In this document: piece by piece, positions 1 through 6,426 of the stretch | Numbering within the stretch: position 1 is the stretch's first letter | Layout of the letters: each line of letters begins with the position of its first letter | DNA from: Nitrospinae bacterium RIFCSPLOWO2_12_FULL_45_22 | GTDB taxonomy: Bacteria; 2-12-FULL-45-22 | Length of the DNA: 9,620 nt | Direction of reading: 5' to 3' | Assembly (NCBI GenBank): GCA_001803565.1 | Contig: MHDQ01000012.1 | Location: 1-9,620 of the forward strand | The notes under the pieces: generated by a model | What the model was told of the DNA's origin: nothing | Databases searched by the model: none | What the model saw: the letters and a program-made list of their open reading frames with translations, nothing else | Made by a program: the position numbers and the translations under genes

Positions 1-172
1 CCTCCAGACCCTCTGCTATACGCGACAGGTCCTCTAAAATCTGGGTTTCGAGTGACCGTTTTGTGGTAATGAAACCCAGCATGCCACCAGCGCCCAGTGA
101 GAGGAGGCAGATGAATAAAAAGGTGAGGGTTAATTTATATTTAATGGGGATCTTAGCTAACGGGTCATTCAT
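1..172 (-). CDS. Membrane-anchored sensor protein, probably histidine kinase (N-terminus only)
   Basis: This open frame starts at ATG 172-170 and is cut by the left edge, so 57 codons are visible. The protein begins MNDPLAKIPIKYKLTLTF. A short basic N-terminus is followed by a hydrophobic segment at about residues 14-35. After it comes TTKRSLETQILEDLSRIAEG, an amphipathic, helix-prone stretch. From family knowledge, this pattern (basic lead, single transmembrane helix, then SLExQIL) is common at the start of HAMP- or PAS-containing sensor histidine kinases. The catalytic part lies outside the window, so a chemoreceptor-like protein is also possible. The start is 34 bp after the tetraheme cytochrome stop, so cotranscription is likely. 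No purine-rich ribosome-binding site is visible. Instead a perfect 10-bp tandem repeat (173-192) abuts the ATG, suggesting weak or controlled initiation. Confidence 0.68.
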   Translation of the reverse strand, partial: MNDPLAKIPIKYKLTLTFLFICLLSLGAGGMLGFITTKRSLETQILEDLSRIAEGLE

Positions 173-192
173 ATATGCTCAGATATGCTCAG
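173..192 (-). repeat. Perfect 10-bp tandem repeat abutting a start codon
   Basis: The unit ATATGCTCAG on the plus strand occurs at 173-182 and 183-192. The second gene's ATG follows directly at 172. The repeat occupies the place where a Shine-Dalgarno sequence would normally lie. It could be an operator or simply a slippage-derived repeat. Confidence 0.6.
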
Positions 193-206
193 AGAGGGTT
201 TTTAGC

Positions 207-1022
207 TTATGGCTTTTTCGCATATATAAGGGTTTCGGGTGTTTCTTTTTCCGTAAGACTCAGGACATATATGGTCAGGGCCTTGGCCTCTTCGTCTGAA
301 AGACCCAGGTTAGGCATCTCTGAGTCAGGATTAAATACCTGCGGGTCTTTGAGATGCATAAATTGCCAATCTGCCTGGGTCAACTTTGGGCTATCATATT
401 TACCGAAATCGAACTCATGCCTCTTTTTATCCCCTTCATTAGTAAGGTCCGGGGCATCTTTTTCTCCTTCACCCCGGAGGCTATGGCAACCCAGGCATTC
501 ATACTGGGCAAATAACTCCTTACCCTTTAAAAGTAGTGGGGCATCTTTTATCAATTCCTGGTCTTGATGGCACTTGCTACAGGATGCCTGCACATAATCA
601 CTTTTCAATATTGGGTACTGCCAGTTCTCCCGCTCGCCATGGGCATCTGCTACCGTAGTAGCCAATCCCTGCCCACCATGACAAATAGGACACCCAAAGT
701 CTTCCGGTGGGTGCTGGTAGGGGTTTGGATGGGCTTTATAGGGATTATCCTCAAAGCCCGCTTCGGTATTGTCAAATCCCAGGTGACAGGTAGTACAGCG
801 ATCCACAATATCGGTACCAGGGATCATAATTTGATTTATTTTATACCTAAGCGGCTCCATGGGGCCTTTTCCTCCCCGTGCCATTGCCTGGCTATATTCC
901 ATCTGGTAATACCTCTTTTGATATTTTTTCCACTCTCTATTGGTATCTCTCCCTACCGTGAGGCCAAAGAGCACCAGAGAGCCTAAACCCAAAAGAGCAA
1001 AATCCCAGTTTTTTATCCTCAT
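207..1022 (-). CDS. Membrane-anchored tetraheme cytochrome c, Rieske/cytochrome b complex subunit
   Basis: The 271-residue protein has one N-terminal membrane anchor (about residues 8-24) and a periplasmic body. Four CxxCH heme c sites are visible: C76-H80 (CTTCH), C111-H115 (CPICH), C148-H152 (CSKCH) and C176-H180 (CLGCH). The last domain reads like a class I cytochrome c, with DSEMPNLGLSDEEA giving a likely axial Met236. The ATG at 1022 has AGAGG about 7 nt upstream. The gene follows cytochrome b with a 179-bp gap full of palindromes, so it is most likely the electron-accepting cytochrome of the complex, replacing cytochrome c1 or f. Multiheme cytochromes in this operon position are known from several anaerobic lineages. 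The exact redox partner cannot be read from the sequence. Confidence 0.9.
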   Translation of the reverse strand: MRIKNWDFALLGLGSLVLFGLTVGRDTNREWKKYQKRYYQMEYSQAMARGGKGPMEPLRYKINQIMIPGTDIVDRCTTCHLGFDNTEAGFEDNPYKAHPNPYQHPPEDFGCPICHGGQGLATTVADAHGERENWQYPILKSDYVQASCSKCHQDQELIKDAPLLLKGKELFAQYECLGCHSLRGEGEKDAPDLTNEGDKKRHEFDFGKYDSPKLTQADWQFMHLKDPQVFNPDSEMPNLGLSDEEAKALTIYVLSLTEKETPETLIYAKKP

Positions 1023-1049
1023 ATTTTATCCTCTTATATTCCCTCGACT

Positions 1050-1114
1050 TTGTCACATTAGCCAAACTGTAAAAAAATTGGCTAATTCTTACGGGTATCC
1101 AATAAATGTGACAA
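1050..1114. repeat. Two nested perfect inverted repeats between cytochrome genes
   Basis: TTGTCACATT at 1050-1059 is the exact reverse complement of AATGTGACAA at 1105-1114. ATTAGCCAA at 1057-1065 is the exact reverse complement of TTGGCTAAT at 1078-1086. The arms overlap by three bases, so the outer and inner stems compete at their junction but can largely stack into one structure. The inner loop is 12 nt and contains seven A's on the plus strand (1071-1077). The region lies 28 bp upstream of the tetraheme cytochrome start. It could be a mobile palindromic element, an RNA processing or stabilising structure, or a dyad operator. Confidence 0.8.
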
Positions 1115-1126
1115 GGTTAAATTAAC

Positions 1127-1142
1127 GCAGGCTAAAGCCTGC
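1127..1142. repeat. 16-bp perfect palindrome GCAGGCTAAAGCCTGC (REP-like)
   Basis: GCAGGCT at 1127-1133 and AGCCTGC at 1136-1142 flank a two-base centre. The adjoining AACTACC, together with the palindrome, resembles a short dispersed repeat I recall from many environmental bacterial genomes. An 11-bp palindrome, GTTAAATTAAC (1116-1126), lies directly beside it. A transcript through the region would form small hairpins, but no U tract follows, so an intrinsic terminator is not indicated. Confidence 0.7.
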
Positions 1143-1201
1143 AACTACCCCAAAACCGCATTATTAAAATGAAAATTCCTATGCAATCAAGTTACTTTTG
1201 C

Positions 1202-2464
1202 CTAATGCTTAGGCCATTCCTGCCAGGGCCAATACCAACCCCAGTTAGGGCCCCTAAGATAAGTGCCAATAATAGTAAGGATAACAGCCGTCAGTACAAA
1301 GATAGAAAAAAGTATTATTGCCAGTTTCCTCTCCCGGGAGAACCATACCCCTACACCGCTGGGGTTCCTGTCTATAAAAGGGATCAGGATAATCCCTATG
1401 ACCGCCAGGGCGGGAGCGAGTACCCCACCAAGAAAGGCCGAGTAGCTTACTAATTCCTGTAGACCCAGGAAATACCAGGGGGCTTTAGCCGGGTTGGGGG
1501 TATGTTCCGGGTCAGCCAATTCCTCCAGGGGGGCATTAAAAAAGAAGGAAAAGACATGAAGGATAATCATGATGAGCATGGCATATTTAATTTCTTTATA
1601 AACCAGGTTAGGAAAGGTAAACTCTGTATCTTCCGGCTCTTTTTCGACCATCGGGGTCGGCCCTTTAACCAGCCCCATCAGCCCATAAGTCTTTAGGGGA
1701 GCCGGAGCGGCTTCTTCCTCTGCTCCTACCTCCTCTATGGGCGGCCCAGAAATCCCCCCATCCTTTCGTATCCGCCAGAAATGTATGGCCAAAAAAGTAC
1801 CCATCAATACCGGCAGGATAGTCACATGGAGGACATAAAAGCGCATCAGGGCATTCTGCCCCACGATATTACCACCCAGCAGGGCATAGCGGATTTTAGG
1901 CCCCAGGATAGGGGCATAACTCGCTATATTCGTGCCTACAGTTATGGCCCAAAAGGCCAACTGGTCCCAGGGGAGAAGGTACCCAGTAAAGCTAAGGAAT
2001 AGGGTTAGTAATAACAGCACTACCCCTATCCCCCAATTAAACTCCCGGGGTCTTTTATAACCGCCAGTATAAAACACCCGACACATATGAAAGAAAACGA
2101 CTAAGACCATTAGATGGGCTGACCAGCGGTGTAGATTCCTCAATAAGAGACCATACGAAATCACAAACTCTAAATCTTTCATATTGTTGTATGCTTCCTT
2201 AGTAGAAGGGACATAGTAAATCATTAGCAAAATGCCGGTTACCGTCAACACGAGAAAGAGAAAAAAGGAGAGCCCGCCTAATCCTAAAGTATAAGTAAAC
2301 TTCAGGGCATGCCTTCTAACCTTCGCAGGGTGTAAGTGGAGGAAAAAATTACTCGAGATAGCTAATGACTGGTTACGTTCTGTGGGGGCATAGCCATGCC
2401 GGAAAATAGATCGCCAGACCTGAGTCTCCCTTAGTCCTTTTATAAGGTCATTGAATTTTGCCAT
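1202..2464 (-). CDS. Cytochrome b (fused b6 and subunit IV type) of Rieske/cytochrome b complex
   Basis: This 420-residue integral membrane protein oxidises quinol and carries hemes bL and bH. The four heme-ligand histidines are H112 and H126 (14 apart) in [16 protein letters not shown], and H213 and H228 (15 apart) before FWRIRKDGG. This spacing is b6-like. The C-terminal half matches subunit IV ([10 protein letters not shown] near residues 286-295, then [10 protein letters not shown] at 361-370). An acidic, Pro-rich linker (about 240-280) joins the halves, so the b6 and IV parts are one polypeptide. The Qo motif that is usually PEWY reads KAPWY (327-331), lacking the Glu. No Cys is present where b6 binds heme ci (Leu69 aligns there), so a covalent ci heme is unlikely. 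The ATG at 2464 follows AGGAGGAGATA and lies 18 bp after the Rieske stop, so translation is probably linked. Confidence 0.95.
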   Translation of the reverse strand: MAKFNDLIKGLRETQVWRSIFRHGYAPTERNQSLAISSNFFLHLHPAKVRRHALKFTYTLGLGGLSFFLFLVLTVTGILLMIYYVPSTKEAYNNMKDLEFVISYGLLLRNLHRWSAHLMVLVVFFHMCRVFYTGGYKRPREFNWGIGVVLLLLTLFLSFTGYLLPWDQLAFWAITVGTNIASYAPILGPKIRYALLGGNIVGQNALMRFYVLHVTILPVLMGTFLAIHFWRIRKDGGISGPPIEEVGAEEEAAPAPLKTYGLMGLVKGPTPMVEKEPEDTEFTFPNLVYKEIKYAMLIMIILHVFSFFFNAPLEELADPEHTPNPAKAPWYFLGLQELVSYSAFLGGVLAPALAVIGIILIPFIDRNPSGVGVWFSRERKLAIILFSIFVLTAVILTIIGTYLRGPNWGWYWPWQEWPKH

Positions 2465-2482
2465 ATCTAACCCTATCTCCTC

Positions 2483-2947
2483 CTAAACTTTTAGCTTATA
2501 GCCGGTCTCGACAAACTTGGCAACATCAATCACCAGTTCCCCTTTTCGCGTAAGGGCAATAGAGAGCCAATCCAAGGGCTTTGGGGCTGGCCCGGAGAGC
2601 ACAAAGCCATTGGCATCGAAGACACTACCATGACAGGGACAGAAAAAGCCCTTCTTTTCCTGCCGCACAGTACATCCCAAGTGGGTACATACGGCCGAGA
2701 GGGCACGGAAGCCTCCATTGTCCCTAAAGACAAAGACTCTTTTTTCTGCCAGAAAAGTTACGGAATCGCTGGGATAATCTTCTGGCCGACCTGCCCTAAA
2801 AGTAGTGGCTGGTTCATATAAGACATTAGGGAAGATAAATTTTACTGTCTCTTCGATCATCCCGGCAAATACAGGAAACAGAGTTCCCCAGCCGATCCAG
2901 AGCATAAAATCCCGCCGTTTTATTTTGCCTCCTTTCTCTTCTGGCAT
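2483..2947 (-). CDS. Rieske [2Fe-2S] iron-sulfur protein
   Basis: The 154-residue subunit transfers electrons from quinol to the cytochrome c partner. A twin-arginine sequence (KRRDFM, R11-R12) precedes a hydrophobic anchor (about 15-33), as expected for Tat export of a folded cluster protein. The cluster motifs are CTHLGC (C87, H89, C92) and CPCHGS (C103, C105, H106). C87, H89, C103 and H106 are the expected ligands; C92 and C105 form the usual disulfide. GPAPKPL follows, as in the family. Ser108 is present, but the position two residues later, Tyr in high-potential forms, is Phe110. That suggests a lower potential suited to menaquinol. The ATG at 2947 has AGGAGGG 8-9 nt upstream. The gene is the first one after the 287-bp palindromic element and directly precedes cytochrome b. 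Confidence 0.96.
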   Translation of the reverse strand: MPEEKGGKIKRRDFMLWIGWGTLFPVFAGMIEETVKFIFPNVLYEPATTFRAGRPEDYPSDSVTFLAEKRVFVFRDNGGFRALSAVCTHLGCTVRQEKKGFFCPCHGSVFDANGFVLSGPAPKPLDWLSIALTRKGELVIDVAKFVETGYKLKV

Positions 2948-2970
2948 TAGCTATTCCCTCCTGTTATTTC

Positions 2971-3257
2971 AGGTCATTAGGTTATTGGGTCATTAGGTCA
3001 TTGAATAACCGTAAATGTTTAGCCAACTAAAGTCTTCTAAAAATAAGCCGCAAAAATGCGCAAAAAGAACAAAAACAATATGAACCACAAAGCCACAAAG
3101 AACACCAAGAAAAAGAAGGGTGGCATCTCGAGGATGGTCAATTGAATTCTTTGTGTCCTTGGTGTCTTTGTAGTTATAAACTTAACCAGAATTTTCTTGT
3201 GCCTTTTTGTGGCTAAACTATTACGAATAACCTAATCACCTAATGACCTAATAACCC
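2971..3257. repeat. 287-bp near-concentric palindromic (foldback/MITE-like) element
   Basis: This element fills nearly all of the 300-bp gap between the flavoprotein and Rieske genes. The outer arms are four 8-nt tandem units each: AGGTCATT-type units at 2971-3002, and inverted AATRACCT-type units at 3226-3257. GGTTATT at the arm core pairs along 23 nt with two mismatches (2980-3002 against 3234-3256). The middle arms are 3010-3025 and 3210-3225 (14 of 16 complementary, including a perfect GTTTAGCCA/TGGCTAAAC). The inner arms are 3083-3110 and 3148-3175 (23 of 28), built from ACAAAG/CACAAAG words. The three arm pairs share nearly one centre (about 3114-3129). No open frame of note lies inside. 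The structure suggests a non-autonomous mobile element or a large RNA hairpin in the operon transcript. Confidence 0.8.
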
Positions 3258-5164
3258 ATTGATTGGATTACTTCCTCCTCAAATTCGAATAACTCCAGAG
3301 TAATAGCCCCGGTGGGGCAACGCTGCTGACATAAACCGCACCGGATACACAGAGTCTCATCTTTAATAATAGCCGTCCCCATATCTGACAGATTATCTCT
3401 ATCAGTTATTCCTTTCAAATTAATACCATAGCGGGTTTCAATCAGTTCCTCTAAATCTTTATCTCCCGATATGTCCCCCAATTTAACTAACTTTAGACAG
3501 TTATAAGGACAGACATCTACACAGCCGCCGCAAAGGATGCATTTTTCGCTATCAAAGATAGTATTGATAGCACATTTTAGACACCTCTTACCCTCCAGGG
3601 TCGCCGTCTCATTATCGTAGCCTAGCTCTACTTCATCAATGCCCATACGGCGGTTAAGGGGGGTTACTGATACCTTCTGTCTTGGTATAGTATCATAGTC
3701 CTCATACTTACTCCGGGCAGGGACTATCTTCATGGACCAGGTGGTCTTTCTTCGCTCTAAGCCTGTAATATAGCGATCAATGGCCCTGGCCGCCTTTTGC
3801 CCATCAGCTACCGCCTCAATCACTAACCTGGGCCCAAAAGCCACATCACCGCCAGCAAATATCCCTGGGCTTGAAGTCTCCAAAGTTACAGGATTAATCT
3901 CTACCAAACCCCTTTTTGATGCCTTTATCCCGTCCTCTTCTTTTATAAACGAGAGATCCGAGGCCTGGCCAATAGCCAGGATTATAGAGTCGGCTTCTAT
4001 AACCTTTTCCGTGTGGGAGATAAAGGTTGGATTAAATCTCCCCTCGCTGTCGAACACCGAGGCCACATCCAGGGTCTCTAACCCTGCTACCCGGCCATTT
4101 CTACCCAGTATCCGTTTAGGCCCTCTTGAGGTATGGATAATAATCCCTTCTTCTTCCGCCTCTTCTACTTCCCATTCATGGGCGGGCATCTCCGCGCGGG
4201 ATTCCAGACATGCCATATGTACCTCCTCCGCCCCTAACCGCAAGGCTGTCCTGGCAGCATCGGCTGCTATACTGAGGACTTCTTCTTCCGGCAACGTCTC
4301 AATCTTCCTCCGCTCTATAACTCTTCGGGCAATATCCATCAATGTCTGCAGCTCCCCCTCGCCCCGTCGGATAGCCGACCTTGCTACATCAATAGCTACA
4401 TTCCCACCACCAATGACTACTACTCGGGCCCCTAGATCAATCTTATAGCCAAGATTTACATTAAGGAGAAAGTCTACTCCATTAAGGACACCATCCAACT
4501 CTGTACCTTCTATCCTCAAGTCCCGGCTTTTATGGGCGCCAATAGACAAAAATATCGCCTTGAAACCTTGCTCCCGTAAATCTTTAACAAAAAAATCCTG
4601 GCCGAGTCTTACCCCGGTAACCAGATTCACCCCTAAATCCAATATTGCATCAATATCCTGCTGGATGATCTTCCGGGGCAACCGGTATTCAGGAATCCCT
4701 AAATATAGCATCCCGCCTGGCTTAGGATGGGCTTCAAAGATAGTGACCTGGTAACCCAGTTTAGCCAGCTCATGGGCACAGGAGAGGCCTGCGGGCCCTG
4801 CTCCCACAATAGCTACCTTTTCTCCCTTTAATTCTAAGGGCCGTACTGCCAACTGATATCCTGTCTGATGCCGGTCAGTAGCGGCGCGCTTTAAGGCGCG
4901 GATAGAGATAGGCTCATCCAAAAAGCCCCTTCGGCAGGCATCTTCACAAGGGTGGGCACATATCCGACCACAGACATAGACAAAGGGATTGGGCTTTCTC
5001 GCTAAGGTAAAGGCCTCTTCAAACTTCCTCTCTCCAATAGCGGTTACATAGCCGCCGGAATGGGTATGGACCGGACAGGCTTCCTGGCAAGGGATATTCT
5101 TCTTAAAATATTCCAAGTCCGGAATCTTTACCTGATATGTTCTTTTCTTCCTATCTTTCTCCAT
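3248..5164 (-). CDS. FAD-dependent NAD(P) oxidoreductase, GltD/NfnL-like, with two C-terminal [4Fe-4S] clusters
   Basis: This 638-residue cytoplasmic flavoprotein has no membrane segment. The N-terminal domain has the GltD-type Fe-S cysteine set (C26, C30, C65, C69, C73, C77). The FAD motif GAGPAG is at 121-126, the NAD(P) motif GGGNVA at 252-257, and the second FAD motif GIFAGGD at 434-440. The C-terminus adds CLKC (528-531) and a two-cluster ferredoxin domain: C542, C545, C548, C552 and C606, C609, C612, C616. The expected role is electron exchange between NAD(P)H and Fe-S or ferredoxin-like carriers. Its place at the head of the Rieske/b operon suggests it docks to that complex, as I recall for NAD(P)-oxidoreductase subunits linked to Rieske/b complexes in anammox planctomycetes. 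A roughly 43-residue helical insertion follows the NAD(P) motif. GGAG sits 5 nt before the ATG. The stop codon lies inside the adjacent repeat element. The physiological substrate is uncertain. Confidence 0.9.
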   Translation of the reverse strand: MEKDRKKRTYQVKIPDLEYFKKNIPCQEACPVHTHSGGYVTAIGERKFEEAFTLARKPNPFVYVCGRICAHPCEDACRRGFLDEPISIRALKRAATDRHQTGYQLAVRPLELKGEKVAIVGAGPAGLSCAHELAKLGYQVTIFEAHPKPGGMLYLGIPEYRLPRKIIQQDIDAILDLGVNLVTGVRLGQDFFVKDLREQGFKAIFLSIGAHKSRDLRIEGTELDGVLNGVDFLLNVNLGYKIDLGARVVVIGGGNVAIDVARSAIRRGEGELQTLMDIARRVIERRKIETLPEEEVLSIAADAARTALRLGAEEVHMACLESRAEMPAHEWEVEEAEEEGIIIHTSRGPKRILGRNGRVAGLETLDVASVFDSEGRFNPTFISHTEKVIEADSIILAIGQASDLSFIKEEDGIKASKRGLVEINPVTLETSSPGIFAGGDVAFGPRLVIEAVADGQKAARAIDRYITGLERRKTTWSMKIVPARSKYEDYDTIPRQKVSVTPLNRRMGIDEVELGYDNETATLEGKRCLKCAINTIFDSEKCILCGGCVDVCPYNCLKLVKLGDISGDKDLEELIETRYGINLKGITDRDNLSDMGTAIIKDETLCIRCGLCQQRCPTGAITLELFEFEEEVIQSMGY

Positions 5165-5236
5165 TTTTCTCCAGAAAATAACCGCATCCCTTTTTATTTT
5201 TTTATTTTGATCAGAAAAAGCTTTTATTTAGTATTA

Positions 5237-5256
5237 ATATATCACCATATATCACC
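5237..5256 (-). repeat. Perfect 10-bp tandem repeat upstream of flavoprotein gene
   Basis: ATATATCACC on the plus strand is repeated exactly at 5237-5246 and 5247-5256, 73-92 bp upstream of the flavoprotein start. One-helical-turn spacing would place two identical protein contacts on the same DNA face. The repeat overlaps the best -10-like sequence, so it may be an operator. A chance A+T-rich duplication is also possible. Confidence 0.5.
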
Positions 5257-5379
5257 CCTGGACATTCTTAAAAAGGGAATATTTTTCTTCCCCTCTCTCC
5301 CGGAGAACGCGGGCTCGCAGTGACTCTGCGGTGAAGACCCTATAAGCTTATTTAACCTTACTCAATTTCCATTCGGGCT

Positions 5380-5436
5380 GGGCTAGGAGACCCACCTTAG
5401 CCCAAGCGGGTAGGATCGGGTCTCCTGACCCGATCC
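5380..5436 (-). other. Hairpin cluster with mutually exclusive pairings downstream of cytochrome gene
   Basis: A perfect 10-bp stem, GGATCGGGTC (5413-5422) with GACCCGATCC (5427-5436), has a 4-nt loop. A second stem pairs GGGCTA (5380-5385) with TAGCCC (5398-5403). A third pairing, AGGAGACCC (5385-5393) with GGGTCTCCT (5418-5426), is perfect over 9 bp and excludes both. No U tract follows on the minus transcript, so this is not a standard intrinsic terminator. It may protect the cytochrome mRNA 3' end, or be a dispersed palindromic repeat. Confidence 0.65.
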
Positions 5437-5468
5437 ATAAATGGGGAATAAGGGTTATATAGTTCTTG

Positions 5469-6389
5469 CTAGGGTGCAATCTTGGGCAATGTTTGCCCAT
5501 ATGTCAGAATATCATTTTGATCAGTAATGGACAAACCATTATTTACTGCCGAGGGCATCGTTGGACTGCTACCTGGGTGTCCAAAGCGGATCTTTTGCAA
5601 GGTCTCCCAGGGATTGTCATTGGCAACGTCACCAACACCCTCGGTACCATCAAATTTAATAGCCGTACCATCGGCACCGTGACACATGATACACTGTCCC
5701 CCACCGGTCCCGGTATTCTCATATAAAGTCTTGCCCTTTGTTACATCACCGGTAGCGGACTTCTTTTGCGTGCCATTAAAGATAACATACTTATCCATCT
5801 CAACTAAGCTTTCTTTAATAAACCGGGTGAGGTCCCAAATATCCTGCTCAGAGAGAGAAAGGTTGTGTTTGGTGATTATAGCAAAGAGATGGGCGGCATT
5901 CATATTTCTCGCCTCATAGACCCCTTTGATACCGGTATAGTGGCTACCACTAACATAGGCCCCATCCTTACCTTTATAATCCCAGCCGTGGCATTCTTTA
6001 CAGCGCCAGGTATCTTTACCAGACTGTTTCCCGGTCGAGGGATAGAAAGGATGATTACTTGTAGGTTCAGCTTGACCATTTATCTTCCACCACTTATCAT
6101 ACAAAACTCCTCCCCGTACCGCATCTGCCGTCGCTAACTTTGATTCATTAATAGTAACAACCGAGGTTGGCAGGACAGGCTCAAACTTCAGGGTGGTCTC
6201 ATTAAATTTGAAATCGAGATTATAGGTAATTCCTGGCGTGCCCGAATAAATCAGGCCAAAAACCCGAATGGTGTCTGCATCAGCCGGGGAGACGTCTGAC
6301 TTGGACCAATCAAGAACACCGGCAAAGGCCCCACCTCCTGAAATGACTAACATCCCTAAAACCATAACAAAAAAGGCTTTCATCTTCAT
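5469..6389 (-). CDS. Exported diheme cytochrome c
   Basis: The 306-residue protein has a clear signal peptide (MKMKAFFVMVLGMLVISG, with likely cleavage after AFA at residue 23). Two heme c sites are visible: C130-H134 (CKECH, in a WRCKECHGWDYKGKDG context) and C233-H237 (CIMCH). Met279 (PTMPS) is a likely axial ligand of the second heme. The first domain has RGGVLYDKWWKINGQ ahead of the heme, a pattern I recall from periplasmic cytochromes of anaerobic or metal- and sulfur-cycling bacteria. The specific function is unknown; a soluble electron shuttle or small oxidoreductase is reasonable. The start at 6389 is chosen because AGGAGG (6402-6397) is 7 nt upstream. An earlier in-frame ATG at 6407 would place the ribosome site inside the gene. 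A sigma-54 promoter lies about 209 nt upstream. Confidence 0.9.
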   Translation of the reverse strand: MKMKAFFVMVLGMLVISGGGAFAGVLDWSKSDVSPADADTIRVFGLIYSGTPGITYNLDFKFNETTLKFEPVLPTSVVTINESKLATADAVRGGVLYDKWWKINGQAEPTSNHPFYPSTGKQSGKDTWRCKECHGWDYKGKDGAYVSGSHYTGIKGVYEARNMNAAHLFAIITKHNLSLSEQDIWDLTRFIKESLVEMDKYVIFNGTQKKSATGDVTKGKTLYENTGTGGGQCIMCHGADGTAIKFDGTEGVGDVANDNPWETLQKIRFGHPGSSPTMPSAVNNGLSITDQNDILTYGQTLPKIAP

Positions 6390-6426
6390 CTTACTTCCTC
6401 CTTTCATGATTTCTTGCTCATTTTGG

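Larger units (their letters stand above)
5165..5468 (-). other. 304-bp intergenic region between diheme cytochrome and respiratory operon
   Basis: No gene is visible here. Next to the cytochrome stop lies a hairpin cluster (5380-5436). A small stem, CGCAG/CTGCG, is at 5316-5330. An A+T-rich tract at 5165-5256 holds a perfect 10-bp tandem repeat. The operon promoter should lie in this tract, and TATATT on the minus strand (5241-5236) is a possible -10. No convincing -35 is seen at 17 bp, and no sigma-54 -24/-12 pair is present. The operon is therefore likely transcribed independently of the sigma-54 promoters, with unknown control. Confidence 0.55.

Noticed and set aside
568-583. TGGCACTTGC as a sigma-54 promoter
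   Set aside because: The TTGC directly follows TGGCAC without the 5-nt spacer, and it lies within the tetraheme cytochrome gene.
564-986. 140-codon open frame on the plus strand
   Set aside because: It is antisense to the tetraheme cytochrome, whose four CxxCH motifs establish the minus-strand frame.
2971-3257. Tandem and inverted short repeats as a CRISPR array
   Set aside because: The units are 8 nt with no spacers and are arranged as inverted arms, which is not a CRISPR architecture.
3780-4448. 222-codon open frame on the plus strand
   Set aside because: It is wholly antisense to the FAD/NAD(P) domains of the flavoprotein, is Ser/Pro-rich as expected of a shadow frame, and has no recognisable domain.
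5413-5436. 10-bp perfect hairpin as an intrinsic terminator
   Set aside because: No U tract follows on the transcribed strand; it is kept only as a hairpin.
6390-6407. Earlier start (MKGGSK) for the diheme cytochrome
   Set aside because: The AGGAGG ribosome site would lie inside the coding sequence; the ATG at 6389 gives correct spacing and a cleaner signal peptide.
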